Below, piece after piece: positions 15,380-22,890 of a DNA stretch of 64,000 nt. Every line of letters starts with the position of its first letter. Within the stretch, counting starts at the first letter, position 1. Below the pieces are notes generated by a model. It saw only the letters and a program-made list of their open reading frames with translations. It was not told the DNA's origin and ran no database searches. The DNA lies in assembly GCA_016185755.1 (NCBI GenBank), contig JACPMX010000014.1, forward strand, positions 1 through 64,000, read 5' to 3'. This stretch comes from Candidatus Woesearchaeota archaeon (GTDB taxonomy: Archaea > Nanobdellota > Nanobdellia > Woesearchaeales > GW2011-AR4). The position numbers were made by a program, and so were the translations under genes.

Positions 15380-15718
15380 CTACTCACCTTTCATCTTGGC
15401 AACATCAGCCATTATCCTGGCCACGCTGCCCTTCACCATCAAAGAGCTTGAATCACAATAGGGGCAACTGCTAATTGCCAGATGCTTTGCCCTTTTGAAG
15501 CTGTACTTGCAGGATTTGCAGAAATACTCTTTAAATGCAGGAATCTCTTCCTTTTTCTGCCTGCTTTCAGTTATTGCCTCCTGCTTCTGGACAGGCTTTC
15601 TTTCAATGCAGTTCCTGCACATGAGGTTTTTGCCGTCATGAGCCATGCGCATCATATTCATGGAATATTCATTGCCGCACTTGTAGCATTTTATCCTTAC
15701 ATCAGTGTTCTTTTCTAT
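15380..15718 (-). CDS. Double zinc-ribbon protein, paralogue 2, apparent AUA start
   Basis: The first in-frame ATG (15661) would remove half of the N-terminal zinc module. Reading upstream in frame gives CYKCGNEYS just before it. With that included, CYKC(x19)CRNC matches the spacing of the downstream paralogue exactly (24 residues from first to third Cys). No ATG, GTG or TTG exists in frame upstream. The codon at 15718 is ATA, and GGTGGG (15722-15727) lies about 5 nt before it, the spacing used by neighbouring genes. I therefore extend the gene to 15718 (112 residues). A single G-to-A sequence error would make it a normal ATG. Confidence 0.55.
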   Translation of the reverse strand: MEKNTDVRIKCYKCGNEYSMNMMRMAHDGKNLMCRNCIERKPVQKQEAITESRQKKEEIPAFKEYFCKSCKYSFKRAKHLAISSCPYCDSSSLMVKGSVARIMADVAKMKGE

Positions 15719-15721
15719 GTT

Positions 15722-15727
15722 CCCACC
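15722..15727 (-). promoter_or_regulatory. Shine-Dalgarno that decides the start of paralogue 2
   Basis: GGTGGG on the minus strand is about 5 nt upstream of the ATA codon at 15718. Normal GGTGA sites with the same or one-base-different spacing precede ATG 15379 and, on the plus strand, ATG 14793. Confidence 0.45.
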
Positions 15728-15795
15728 TTTATTTTTAAATCCAAGTTTTTTCCGAGCCGTAAATATTTAAACATTGCGTTTATACTTTTTACTAT

Positions 15796-15900
15796 ACGGC
15801 TGTGATCTAGTGGCTATGATTCGACCTTCCCAAGGTTGCTACCCGGGTTCAAATTGCGGCAAGCGAGCATGCTTGTCCCATGCAAGTCCCGGCAGCCGTA
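15796..15900 (+). tRNA. tRNA-Gly (anticodon CCC) with a T-loop intron
   Basis: Acceptor ACGGCTG (15796-15802) pairs with CAGCCGT (15893-15899), and the discriminator is A15900. The anticodon arm is CGACC-TTCCCAA-GGTTG, giving CCC. The T-stem CCGGG/CCCGG is split by 33 extra nt, 15854-15886. Removing them restores the T-loop TTCAAAT, an intron at position 59/60. A bulge-helix-bulge can be drawn: TTCA opposite TGCA (one mismatch), bulges AAT and AGT each cut after their second base, and a ten-position inner helix 15855-15864/15871-15880 with one mismatch. The mature length is 72 nt and CCA is not encoded. A TATA-like TTTAAACA lies near 15766-15773. Confidence 0.85.
15854..15886 (+). other. Predicted 33-nt tRNA intron at position 59/60
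   Basis: The intron boundaries follow from restoring a canonical T-arm in tRNA-Gly(CCC) and from the bulge-helix-bulge fold. A shift by one base (15855-15887) leaves the same mature sequence, because T15854 and T15887 are identical; the fold favours 15854-15886. Confidence 0.75.
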
Positions 15901-15952
15901 TTTATTCTTTGCAGGCGTCACATTTATAAATATGTTTTAATTCCGCATTTTT

Positions 15953-16177
15953 ATGGGAAAGAAAGACAAGCCTAAGAAAATAAGCGCAAAGAAGGAAAGG
16001 TACATGAAGTTCAGGAAAGAAAAGCCCACCATGCTGACCATGTCCCCTCCGGAGCTTACAGATGAGCAGATAAGGGAAAGAAGGCAGGATGAGCAGAAGA
16101 TAGGTGAATTCTGGAGGAGTTACAGGAGGCCACCCCAAAGATTTGTATCAGAAAGAAAGGCCAGGAGCAAAAGGTAA
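15953..16177 (+). CDS. Small highly basic protein
   Basis: The protein has 74 residues, about a third of them Lys or Arg, with no cysteine or membrane segment. A short acidic helix (ELTDEQIRERRQDEQKIGEF) interrupts the basic ends. The ATG is about 28 nt after a TTTATAAAT box near 15919-15928, so the mRNA is probably leaderless. Nucleic-acid or ribosome binding is suggested by charge only. No family was recognised. Confidence 0.6.
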   Translation: MGKKDKPKKISAKKERYMKFRKEKPTMLTMSPPELTDEQIRERRQDEQKIGEFWRSYRRPPQRFVSERKARSKR

Positions 16178-16182
16178 TCCTA

Positions 16183-16335
16183 TTATTTTTTCTTGCCTGG
16201 TTTTTCCAGTTTATGCTTGCCCTTGATGTGGTTTTTTAAGGATTTCACGCGCTTGCTGCAATAGGGGCATTTTCCCTCTACATTCTGCTCAATATATTTT
16301 GAGGGATTATGCCATCCTCGTTTTATGTGGGGCAT
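16183..16335 (-). CDS. Tiny C2H2-type zinc-finger protein
   Basis: The 50-residue protein contains GKCPYC followed by LKNHIKGKH, a C2H2-like finger, and a Lys-rich tail (KPGKKK). ATG 16335 is chosen because a TATA box (TTTAAGTTTA on the plus strand, 16361-16370) predicts a start near 16338. A TTG 15 codons upstream lies within the promoter. Small archaeal C2H2 proteins can bind DNA or RNA; no target is indicated. Confidence 0.6.
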   Translation of the reverse strand: MPHIKRGWHNPSKYIEQNVEGKCPYCSKRVKSLKNHIKGKHKLEKPGKKK

Positions 16336-16432
16336 GCTTGTTTGGCAGGGATATTCACTATTTAAGTTTATCCTAAACAATGTAAAAATTAATTAGAAAC
16401 TTATTTATAATACGGGCTTAATTTTACTTAGT

Positions 16433-17041
16433 ATGGCATGGGGATTCTTTAACGAAGTCGGAAGGAAGATAATCCATATCACGATCCTTTTTGTGCTTGC
16501 GGCATATTTTCTTATCCAGGGCAACCTTGTAGATGCAGGCTACACTGCAGTTCTTGCAAAGCAGGTCGCTTTGCTTTTCCTTGTTGCCTTGCTCATACTT
16601 TTCCTTGTACTCGAGTACTTAAGGCTTGAGCTTGGCTGGAGAATGCCTTTCTTCTCGCAGTTCATAAGGCCGAAGGAGCAGAACAGGATGTACGGGGTTA
16701 TTTACTTTCTTTCAGCAACCATAATCTGCCTTGCAGTTTTTGACTATAAGATTGCATTGGCTGCCTTGCTCATGACTACCTTCGGGGACATGGTAGCCGC
16801 CTTAGTCGGTAAGAAGTACGGCACTACCCTGATTTACAGGAACAAGACATGGGCTGGCTTCCTTGCAGAGCTTGGGACAAACCTTATTGTCGGATTTATA
16901 GTGCTGGACAGCATTTATGTGATACTCGGCATGGCTTTTGCCGCGACAATCGTGGAAACTCTTGTTGACGAGCTTGATGACAATCTCTTGATTCCGATAT
17001 TCTCGGGGTTTGCAGGCCAGGTTATCTTGTTCAGCTTGTGA
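16433..17041 (+). CDS. Polyprenol/diacylglycerol-kinase-like membrane protein (SEC59/CTP-transferase type), copy 1
   Basis: The protein has 202 residues with about six to seven hydrophobic helices. Conserved signatures of the dolichol kinase/phosphatidate cytidylyltransferase superfamily are present: GRKIIHI near the N-terminus, FGDMVAALVGKKYG (about 117-130), NKTWAG, and ETLVDELDDNLLIPI near the C-terminus. Such enzymes transfer a phosphate or a CMP group to a lipid substrate. The exact substrate cannot be read from sequence. A TATA-like TTATTTATAATA sits about 26 nt upstream, so the mRNA is leaderless. A second member lies at 34893-35483. Confidence 0.75.
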   Translation: MAWGFFNEVGRKIIHITILFVLAAYFLIQGNLVDAGYTAVLAKQVALLFLVALLILFLVLEYLRLELGWRMPFFSQFIRPKEQNRMYGVIYFLSATIICLAVFDYKIALAALLMTTFGDMVAALVGKKYGTTLIYRNKTWAGFLAELGTNLIVGFIVLDSIYVILGMAFAATIVETLVDELDDNLLIPIFSGFAGQVILFSL

Positions 17042-17504
17042 TTTTGGCTGTCAGCTTGCCTTCTTCAATAGGATCAACCATTTCAAACATCGCCTTTAAT
17101 CCTGTCTTTAGCGAAGACTCGTCAGAAATCCTGTGGTGGGTGTAAGGGAAAATAATCCACTTCTTGTCGAGCTCTGAAAAAGGGTTCACAAAAATGATGC
17201 TGAGGAACTTGAAATTAACCAGCTTGCCCCAGCTCCTCACTATCTCATCAAAATTGCCCTTTGAATTAAGGGTTACAATGCTGAAATGGAAATTGCTGCT
17301 GATTTTCTGCAGTATTTGCTCAATATCCTCAATTTTCGGCGCTATCATGAAGAACTGCTCCCTGTCCTTGTACTTTACATATATATCATAAGAGCCGGAG
17401 CCGCTTTGCCCGTTCTCTATTTTTTCTATTTTCTTTGCCACAATGTCCCTGTTCTTTATGAAATTGATTGTCCACTCAATCAGGAAAGAGCGAAGCTTGT
17501 CCAT
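17031..17504 (-). CDS. Uncharacterised soluble protein
   Basis: The 157-residue protein has mixed alpha/beta character and no cysteine, membrane segment or recognisable motif. It has a central beta-rich stretch (YDIYVKYKDREQFFMIAP) and a later FKFLSIIFVNPFSELDKKWIIFPYTHHRI segment. The last 11 bp overlap the convergent kinase-like gene. Upstream lies a small intergenic hairpin (17542-17557). I do not recognise the family. Confidence 0.6.
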   Translation of the reverse strand: MDKLRSFLIEWTINFIKNRDIVAKKIEKIENGQSGSGSYDIYVKYKDREQFFMIAPKIEDIEQILQKISSNFHFSIVTLNSKGNFDEIVRSWGKLVNFKFLSIIFVNPFSELDKKWIIFPYTHHRISDESSLKTGLKAMFEMVDPIEEGKLTAKITS

Positions 17505-17541
17505 ATCATTATTTTTCAGATTATCTTATTTATAAAATTAT

Positions 17542-17557
17542 CGAAAAATAGTTTTCG
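17542..17557. repeat. Single copy of the CGAAA-type hairpin
   Basis: CGAAAA 17542-17547 and TTTTCG 17552-17557 form a 6-bp stem. The flanks TAT before and GGAATTT after match the flanks of hairpins 1 and 3 at 13838-13922 (TATCGAAA...TTTCGGA). It lies just upstream of the gene at 17031-17504. Confidence 0.45.
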
Positions 17558-17610
17558 GAATTTTATCCAGGAAACCGCGCATTTCCCCTATATGAAATTA
17601 ATGATTAGTG

Positions 17611-17958
17611 CTATAGAATATAAGCGAGTATCATGGCAGTTGCAGCAACGGGGGCAAGCTGCGGCCCGGAAAATATTTTTCCCAGCCTTTCAGCAATCGC
17701 GCCAATGCCGCTTTTTTGTTCTGCATGAACTTTTGCCTCAAGCCCGCCTTTTTCATTTTCTTGCTGCTTAATAAGGGATGTTAAAGTATCAAAAGCGTCT
17801 GAATAAGGCAGCTGCGGCCCGCCAAATAGCACTTTATTTGCTTTTTTTTCATATTCGCCTTTTAATTTGCCATAAAGGGAAGTTATCTGGTCTGATTGTT
17901 CAGTTGTCCATTCTGTCATTTTCAACCACTTGGATACAATAGCCAGCAAATCAGCCAA
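17611..17958 (-). CDS. Small protein with C-terminal membrane anchor
   Basis: The 115-residue protein is mostly helical, with a hydrophobic C-terminal end (LAPVAATAMILAYIL) that could be a tail anchor. It carries a near-repeat of FGGPQLPYSDAF and FSGPQLAPV. It ends far from the next gene on its 3' side and starts 9 bp after the end of pcn on the same strand. No family was recognised. Confidence 0.5.
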   Translation of the reverse strand: MADLLAIVSKWLKMTEWTTEQSDQITSLYGKLKGEYEKKANKVLFGGPQLPYSDAFDTLTSLIKQQENEKGGLEAKVHAEQKSGIGAIAERLGKIFSGPQLAPVAATAMILAYIL

Positions 17959-17967
17959 AAAAAAGAA

Positions 17968-18714
17968 TCAATCGTTCTCCACCCTTGGAGCCAAAATAAA
18001 GCTTAGCATTACCTTGTCAACTGTCTTGTATTCCAGCTTCAGGGGATAGTCCTTGCTGAACTGTATAACAACCTCATCGCTCAGCTTTGAGCCGCTGATC
18101 ATTTTCTTGAGGTATTCAATGCTGTACTTCGCCTTTACCCTTTCATCGCCGCTCATCGTTATTTTCGTTGAATCATCTTCCTTGATTTCTATTTTTGCCT
18201 GGTTTAAATCCCCCTCTGCCTGCAGTGTGAATTTTTTGGGTTCTGCAATGAAGGCAACTGACTCACCTACAACATCGACATCAGCTATCGCCTCATTAAG
18301 TATGCTTGATGATGTTTTGACAGTCACCGGAAATTTCAGGTCAGGAACTTTCTGCTCTTTCTCCTCCAAATCAATTATGGGGAGATTGAATGTCCTTGTT
18401 GTCGAGCTTTTCAGCTGTATCTTGAGCCTGTTTTCCTCGTCAAGGTCGATTGTAAGCATGTCCCTTGGGGAAGCCCTCCTTAGCACTTGTTTCAGGTTGT
18501 TCAGATTGATGGCAATTTCAACGTCCTTTGCAACATCATACTCTGTGAAGCAGCTGCTTAGCAGCTTGAAGACAACCATCGCAACATTGGCAGGGTCCAT
18601 CGCAACAAGCTCTATTGCATTGGGAGTTATCTTGAACCTTGCTTCATTGACTAGGTCAGAAATTATGGAAATGCTCTCTTTCAGATAGCCAGGCTCTGCC
18701 AAAGTAAGTCTCAT
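17968..18714 (-). CDS. pcn: DNA polymerase sliding clamp PCNA
   Basis: PCNA is the ring-shaped processivity clamp that tethers polymerases, ligase and nucleases to DNA. The 248-residue length is standard. ELVAMDPANVAMVVF (36-50) is the conserved early motif, and DLEEKEQKVPDLKF covers the interdomain connector. The C-terminal LEYKTVDKVMLSFILAPRVEND ends in the usual LAPR-type segment. It is a single copy in this window, compatible with a homotrimer. A 17-residue Lys-free start (MRLTLAEPGYLKESISI) is typical of archaea. Confidence 0.95.
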   Translation of the reverse strand: MRLTLAEPGYLKESISIISDLVNEARFKITPNAIELVAMDPANVAMVVFKLLSSCFTEYDVAKDVEIAINLNNLKQVLRRASPRDMLTIDLDEENRLKIQLKSSTTRTFNLPIIDLEEKEQKVPDLKFPVTVKTSSSILNEAIADVDVVGESVAFIAEPKKFTLQAEGDLNQAKIEIKEDDSTKITMSGDERVKAKYSIEYLKKMISGSKLSDEVVIQFSKDYPLKLEYKTVDKVMLSFILAPRVEND

Positions 18715-18766
18715 TTTACCCCCCCAAACAGCATTAAGTTATTATGCTTTATTTATAAACTTTTGT

Positions 18767-20095
18767 CTACAGCTTAATCCTTTCCCCGTTGCCCATCACA
18801 TGCACATTCTCCCCTTTTTTATATCCCATTTCAGCTGCCAAATCAGCCAGCGCGTTCAGCATTGCGGGCTCACCATGCGCCGGAATAATATGCTTCGGCT
18901 TCACAAGGTTTATCAAATCCCTCAAGTCTTCCCTTGCGGCATGCCCGCTTTGGTGGACATCCTTGAATATCCTTACATTAAAGTTTTTTAGGCTGGATTC
19001 AAGCCTTTGCCTGTTTTCTATGTTTGTCGGGGTTGGGATTGTCCTGCAGGAAAAAATAATATGGTCTTCAGGGAAAAATTTGAATTTTAATTCGCCATTC
19101 ATCATCTTTGAAAGCACCGAATTTGGCTCGCCCTGGTGGCCTGTCGCAACCATGAGGTATTTTCCCCTGTCCTTTGCGATTATCTTCAGCTTCCTTTTGA
19201 TCTGCCCGCTGTATTTCAAAACCTCCACTTTATTGGTAAATTTAGCTATTCCTGTGCTTTCAGCTGCCCTTACATACTTTGCCATTGACCTTCCCATGAA
19301 CACAATTTTCCTGTTCATCTTCTGGCCGAACTCGACAATCGAGTTGAGCCTCGCTATGTGGGAGGAGAAGGTCGTGACAACAACGTGCCTGTTCTTTGAG
19401 TCCATTCCCAGCATTATCTCCCTCAGCATCTGCTTTGCAACCGATTCAGATGGCATTTTTCTTGCGTCAGAGGCATAGGTTGAGTCGCAGACCAAAGCAA
19501 GCACATTCTGCTTTCCAAGCTCCTCAAGACGCTTGAAATTCGGCTTTTTCCCCAATGTCGGAAATAAATCAAATTTGAAGTCATTTGCATAAATGATGAT
19601 TCCTTCCTTTGTGTGGAGAGCAATCATGACAGTATGCGGGGTTGAATGTGTCATGTGGATAAACTCTATCTTTACATTGCCTGATGCCTGAAAAAAAGAA
19701 TTGGCAGACATGCTTTTTACCCTGCTGTTGATTTTAATCTTGTCCTCCGTCAGTATTCCCTTCAATACTTCGGAAGTGAAAGGAGTGCACATGACATTTG
19801 CCCTGAAGTTATTTGCAAGGTATGGGATTGCCCCTACATGGTCAAGGTGTGCGTGGGTTGGAAGGATCATCTTCACATCATTCTTCCAGTCATCAATTAA
19901 AGAAATATCAGGGACAGCACCGGCTTCCATCAGCTCCTTTGGGTGGACGTCTATTATGTCCTCATCCTGCGTGTACTTGATGTAATTCTCAAGGTGAATT
20001 CCCAAGTCAAGAATGTAAGCTTCGTCCCCTATCTTTACGGCTGTTGAATTCTTTCCGACCTCGTTATAGCCTCCAACAGTGCATATTTCAACCAT
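18767..20095 (-). CDS. Archaeal ribonuclease J
   Basis: RNase J is a metallo-beta-lactamase/beta-CASP enzyme with 5'-to-3' exonuclease activity on RNA. The zinc motif THAHLDH gives H81, H83, D85 and H86. D211-like VCDSTY (beta-lactamase motif), VTTFSSHIARL and VATGHQGEPNS of the beta-CASP domain follow, and IPAHGEPAM closes the active site. The 442-residue length matches archaeal RNase J rather than the CPSF-like proteins, which carry N-terminal KH domains absent here. Confidence 0.92.
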   Translation of the reverse strand: MVEICTVGGYNEVGKNSTAVKIGDEAYILDLGIHLENYIKYTQDEDIIDVHPKELMEAGAVPDISLIDDWKNDVKMILPTHAHLDHVGAIPYLANNFRANVMCTPFTSEVLKGILTEDKIKINSRVKSMSANSFFQASGNVKIEFIHMTHSTPHTVMIALHTKEGIIIYANDFKFDLFPTLGKKPNFKRLEELGKQNVLALVCDSTYASDARKMPSESVAKQMLREIMLGMDSKNRHVVVTTFSSHIARLNSIVEFGQKMNRKIVFMGRSMAKYVRAAESTGIAKFTNKVEVLKYSGQIKRKLKIIAKDRGKYLMVATGHQGEPNSVLSKMMNGELKFKFFPEDHIIFSCRTIPTPTNIENRQRLESSLKNFNVRIFKDVHQSGHAAREDLRDLINLVKPKHIIPAHGEPAMLNALADLAAEMGYKKGENVHVMGNGERIKL

Positions 20096-20175
20096 GGTTT
20101 TGGATTTTTGTAAAACTTTATAAAGATATGGTTGCTTCTTTGCTTAAAAGAGGTTCTCATTTTTTAAAGGTTGAA

Positions 20176-20793
20176 ATGAAGCTAGAAGAAAGGTTAGTAT
20201 TAAATCCACGAGAGACTTTGCTCCTGGTAGTAGATATACAAAGAGATTTTTTAGAGTCCAGTCCAGGATTTGTTTTTTTTGATGCTGGCAATGACATGCT
20301 TGAAATGCAGGCAATGGTTAAACAGCATCTTATCCCTTTAATAGGGCGGAGCATAAAAAATGAAGCCGGAATTGCTTATGTAAAATCCCATTATGAAGAG
20401 GGAAAATTCCAGCCACCATACGATAAGCTATGCTCTTGGGCCCCAGGTACGGATTTTTATCTGGTTGATGGCGTTGACGGATTTGAAAAAGTCAAAATAT
20501 TTCCTAAATCCAGCCATGACACTTTTTCTAATCCAAGCTTAAGGCAGCATATCGAGGAAAAAAAAGTTAAAAACCTCGTTGTTGCCGGCGTCACGCTTAC
20601 GAATTGCGTTTTTGAGACCGTTAAATCAGCAGTAAATATTCCTAATTTAAAAATTGTTGTTCCTGAAGACTGCGTGTCCTACAGAAAAGAAAGAGAGCCG
20701 GAAGCCCGTGCTATTTTGGCAATGTACGCTTCAGAACAGCAACCTAGGATTATTGTTGTAAATTCAGGAAATATCCACTATAGGGCTTTTTGA
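20176..20793 (+). CDS. Isochorismatase-like cysteine hydrolase
   Basis: The 205-residue protein has the catalytic triad of the nicotinamidase/isochorismatase family: Asp in VVDIQRDF (about D20), Lys in IFPKSSHDTF (about K110) and Cys in VAGVTLTNCVFET (about C138). The substrate is not predictable; nicotinamide and N-carbamoyl amides are common for the fold. ATG 20176 is chosen because the box CTTTATAAAG near 20117-20126 places the transcript start near 20147. In-frame starts further upstream fall in the divergent rnj promoter. Confidence 0.85.
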   Translation: MKLEERLVLNPRETLLLVVDIQRDFLESSPGFVFFDAGNDMLEMQAMVKQHLIPLIGRSIKNEAGIAYVKSHYEEGKFQPPYDKLCSWAPGTDFYLVDGVDGFEKVKIFPKSSHDTFSNPSLRQHIEEKKVKNLVVAGVTLTNCVFETVKSAVNIPNLKIVVPEDCVSYRKEREPEARAILAMYASEQQPRIIVVNSGNIHYRAF

Positions 20794-20816
20794 CTTATAA
20801 AAATGATCCAATGTGA

Positions 20817-22673
20817 TCAAGCAGGACTCATATGGCTTAGTATAAAATCTGCAACGTCCTTATCCCGTTCTGCTCTTTCATCACCCCAGTAAAAAGTATG
20901 CCCCCTGCTTTCATAGACTTTAATCGTGTCAGAAGGCTTTGCAAGCTCCTTAATAGGTTTTACCACATTTGGCGAGAGCTTGTCGTCCTTCTCCCCATAA
21001 TGATAAAATATAGGTACGCCTTCCTCATTAAGTTTTCTGATGTCAGGCCTCGAATCAAAGCTTGAGTAATTTACGCCAGTCACTAATCCACCTAACCAAG
21101 TTCCAAAATGCGTCAGCCATTTCCAGATTCCAAACTTTTCCTGGCCGACCTTATAGAATGAATCCATCAGGCTTGCATACATTGCCCCTGCAGCAATTCC
21201 TTTTATTTTTAATCCGCCATCATAGTTTGCAGCCGCTTTTACAGAGCTTGCAGCGCCCATGGACTGCCCTACAAGCACAGCTTCCCTGTATCCCAAATCC
21301 TCTGCCTTTTTTAGCACCTCAAGGACAATCTTTGACTCATTTATGCCGTAGCTTATAGACCCCATTTTCCAGTCATTCTCCCCGTGGCCCGGGAAGTCAA
21401 AGGCGATCACATTGTAGCCTTTGCCTGTAAGCACCTCTATAAGGGGGGCTTCCCATGACTTGTTATGGAATATGGCGTGAGTCACTATAACGATTTTGTC
21501 GCTGTCATTTGACCTGAAGAACCATCCTTTTAGGCTTCCGAATTCAGTTTTGATCTGGATGTCCTGTTTAGGAACTTTTGCATTTATCGGGTTTTGTGTA
21601 TATGTATAGATGGGCAGTATGCTTTTTGCCTTTGCCTGGTTTACGGCGCTTGCAGGGCCCGGCGGCGGCATTGATGAAAGTGCAAAAGAAATAGAAGTTC
21701 CGTAAGCCCCATAAGAAGAAAATAAGATAGCTAAAGTTATTAAAGCCCTTCTGATAGATTTTGCTTTGTTTTTCCTTAAAACAATTTTGTCGTACGGGAT
21801 ATTTGTATTAAATACTGAAGCTCGCTGCCCATCACCATTATCTGCAGAACTTTCTTCAAAAGCTGCAATTTCAGAGATTCTTTTGATTTCATCCGATAAA
21901 ATTGAAGGGACTGCCTTTTTTATGCTTTCGATGCATTCAAGAGCTTCATCATTTCTGTAATTAAACGACAAGCGGCGGGCTTTTCTCGTCAATATCCTTT
22001 GCTCGTCTATAATTTTTACAATCTTCTGCAAGAGGTAGAACTCCTCTAGTTTTCTGTAAGTGACTCTTAGCTGCCCGTAAGCAATTCTTGTGGTGTTTGC
22101 AACATCTTCTTTTCTCAATCCCTTGATGTATCGCCTGTTTTTTTCAGAGCGCAATTCTCTCAGCAGCTCCTCGTATAAGTGGGCTAATATGGCCCCTCTT
22201 CTCTTGATAAGCTTGATTGGCACAGAAATGTCTTTTAGGATGTAATCCAATTCTGCGAAATAAATGTTCAGTTTTCTAACCCTTTCCAAATCATATTCCA
22301 AAGCAGATATTATAATTGAAATGTCGCTCTCGGTTAAGTATAAATCTGGATTTTCGCTGAAGGAAGCTAAATTATCTTCAAGCTCCGCCAAATTTTTATT
22401 TTTTAAAAAATCCTGATAGAAAGGATAAGAAACAATAGCACTGAATTTGCCTTGCAAATTAGGAGGTAAATTCCAGCCGCTTAGGAAATCTTTTCCGGAG
22501 CTTAATATGCCTTCAATCTTCTTTTCCTTCTCACTTCCAAGAAAAACAGCCAATCTTTTGAGTTTGTCAGCCAGTTCTTCTTCCTTCTCAAGCTCCGCCG
22601 GCAATGATGCACCAATCTCTTTTACAATATCCTGAATATCCCTTTGTCCAAAGTTGAATCCGAACAGCTTCAC
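20817..22673 (-). CDS. Membrane-spanning alpha/beta hydrolase with large helical N-terminal domain
   Basis: Residues 1 to about 300 are helical and charged with no recognised family. One transmembrane helix (about 309-330) follows, then a Pro-rich linker and an alpha/beta hydrolase of about 240 residues. The hydrolase triad is Ser471 (GQSMG), Asp563 or Asp564 (GEKDDKLSP) and His592 (RGHTFYW); HAIFHNKSW and DFPGHGEN are the fold's oxyanion and strand motifs. The arrangement suggests a cytoplasmic sensor or scaffold and an outward-facing hydrolase. The start is GTG: a TATA box at 22693-22703 is centred 26 nt upstream. Confidence 0.75.
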   Translation of the reverse strand: MKLFGFNFGQRDIQDIVKEIGASLPAELEKEEELADKLKRLAVFLGSEKEKKIEGILSSGKDFLSGWNLPPNLQGKFSAIVSYPFYQDFLKNKNLAELEDNLASFSENPDLYLTESDISIIISALEYDLERVRKLNIYFAELDYILKDISVPIKLIKRRGAILAHLYEELLRELRSEKNRRYIKGLRKEDVANTTRIAYGQLRVTYRKLEEFYLLQKIVKIIDEQRILTRKARRLSFNYRNDEALECIESIKKAVPSILSDEIKRISEIAAFEESSADNGDGQRASVFNTNIPYDKIVLRKNKAKSIRRALITLAILFSSYGAYGTSISFALSSMPPPGPASAVNQAKAKSILPIYTYTQNPINAKVPKQDIQIKTEFGSLKGWFFRSNDSDKIVIVTHAIFHNKSWEAPLIEVLTGKGYNVIAFDFPGHGENDWKMGSISYGINESKIVLEVLKKAEDLGYREAVLVGQSMGAASSVKAAANYDGGLKIKGIAAGAMYASLMDSFYKVGQEKFGIWKWLTHFGTWLGGLVTGVNYSSFDSRPDIRKLNEEGVPIFYHYGEKDDKLSPNVVKPIKELAKPSDTIKVYESRGHTFYWGDERAERDKDVADFILSHMSPA

Positions 22674-22692
22674 AATAATTTATTCAACAATT

Positions 22693-22703
22693 CTGTTTAT
22701 ATA
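22693..22703 (-). promoter_or_regulatory. TATA box of the membrane hydrolase gene
   Basis: ATCTATATAAA on the minus strand is centred about 26 nt before GTG 22673, supporting a leaderless mRNA and the GTG start. Confidence 0.5.
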
Positions 22704-22751
22704 GATTTTGATTGGAATTAGAATGATATAAGTGCGGGGAGCAGGATTCGA

Positions 22752-22782
22752 CTGCAGACCCCCAGGCTTTCGCTTGGGAATT
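22752..22782 (-). other. Predicted tRNA-Leu intron 3 (31 nt, T-loop position 54/55)
   Basis: Central helix GCAG/CTGC is perfect. The inner stem ATTCCCA/TGGGGGT has 7 pairs (two G-T), and GC-GAAA-GC caps it with a GNRA tetraloop. Only this junction restores the TTCGAAT T-loop. Confidence 0.8.
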
Positions 22783-22809
22783 ACCTGCGAAGGCACTAAG
22801 CCAATAGAT

Positions 22810-22857
22810 GGCTCATGAGTACTTCATCAGCCTTTTGAGCTTCGTTACTCTTCCAAA
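22810..22857 (-). other. Predicted tRNA-Leu intron 2 (48 nt, canonical position 37/38)
   Basis: Central helix CTCA/TGAG is perfect, and the outer helix is the anticodon stem ATAGA/TCTAT. The inner helix is broken by an internal loop before GAGTA/TACTC. This is the classic archaeal tRNA intron site. Confidence 0.8.
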
Positions 22858-22864
22858 CTTGAGT

Positions 22865-22890
22865 ATGGACGTCTAGCACCCTGCCAAACT
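22865..22890 (-). other. Predicted tRNA-Leu intron 1 (26 nt, position 30/31)
   Basis: The central helix GGAT/GTCC has one G-T wobble. The inner hairpin is GTTTGGC-AGGGT-GCTAGAC. The two 3-nt bulges are each cut after their second base. The 31/32 junction gives the same mature RNA but a worse central helix. The outer helix is weak unless intron 2 is removed first. Confidence 0.7.

Noticed and set aside
15380-15661. Zinc-ribbon paralogue 2 starting at ATG 15661.
   Set aside because: It would cut the N-terminal zinc module in half; the upstream in-frame CYKC and the ribosome site before ATA 15718 argue for a longer gene.
20044-20175. Start of the isochorismatase-like gene at 20044.
   Set aside because: That region is antisense to the RNase J start and includes the TATA box for ATG 20176.
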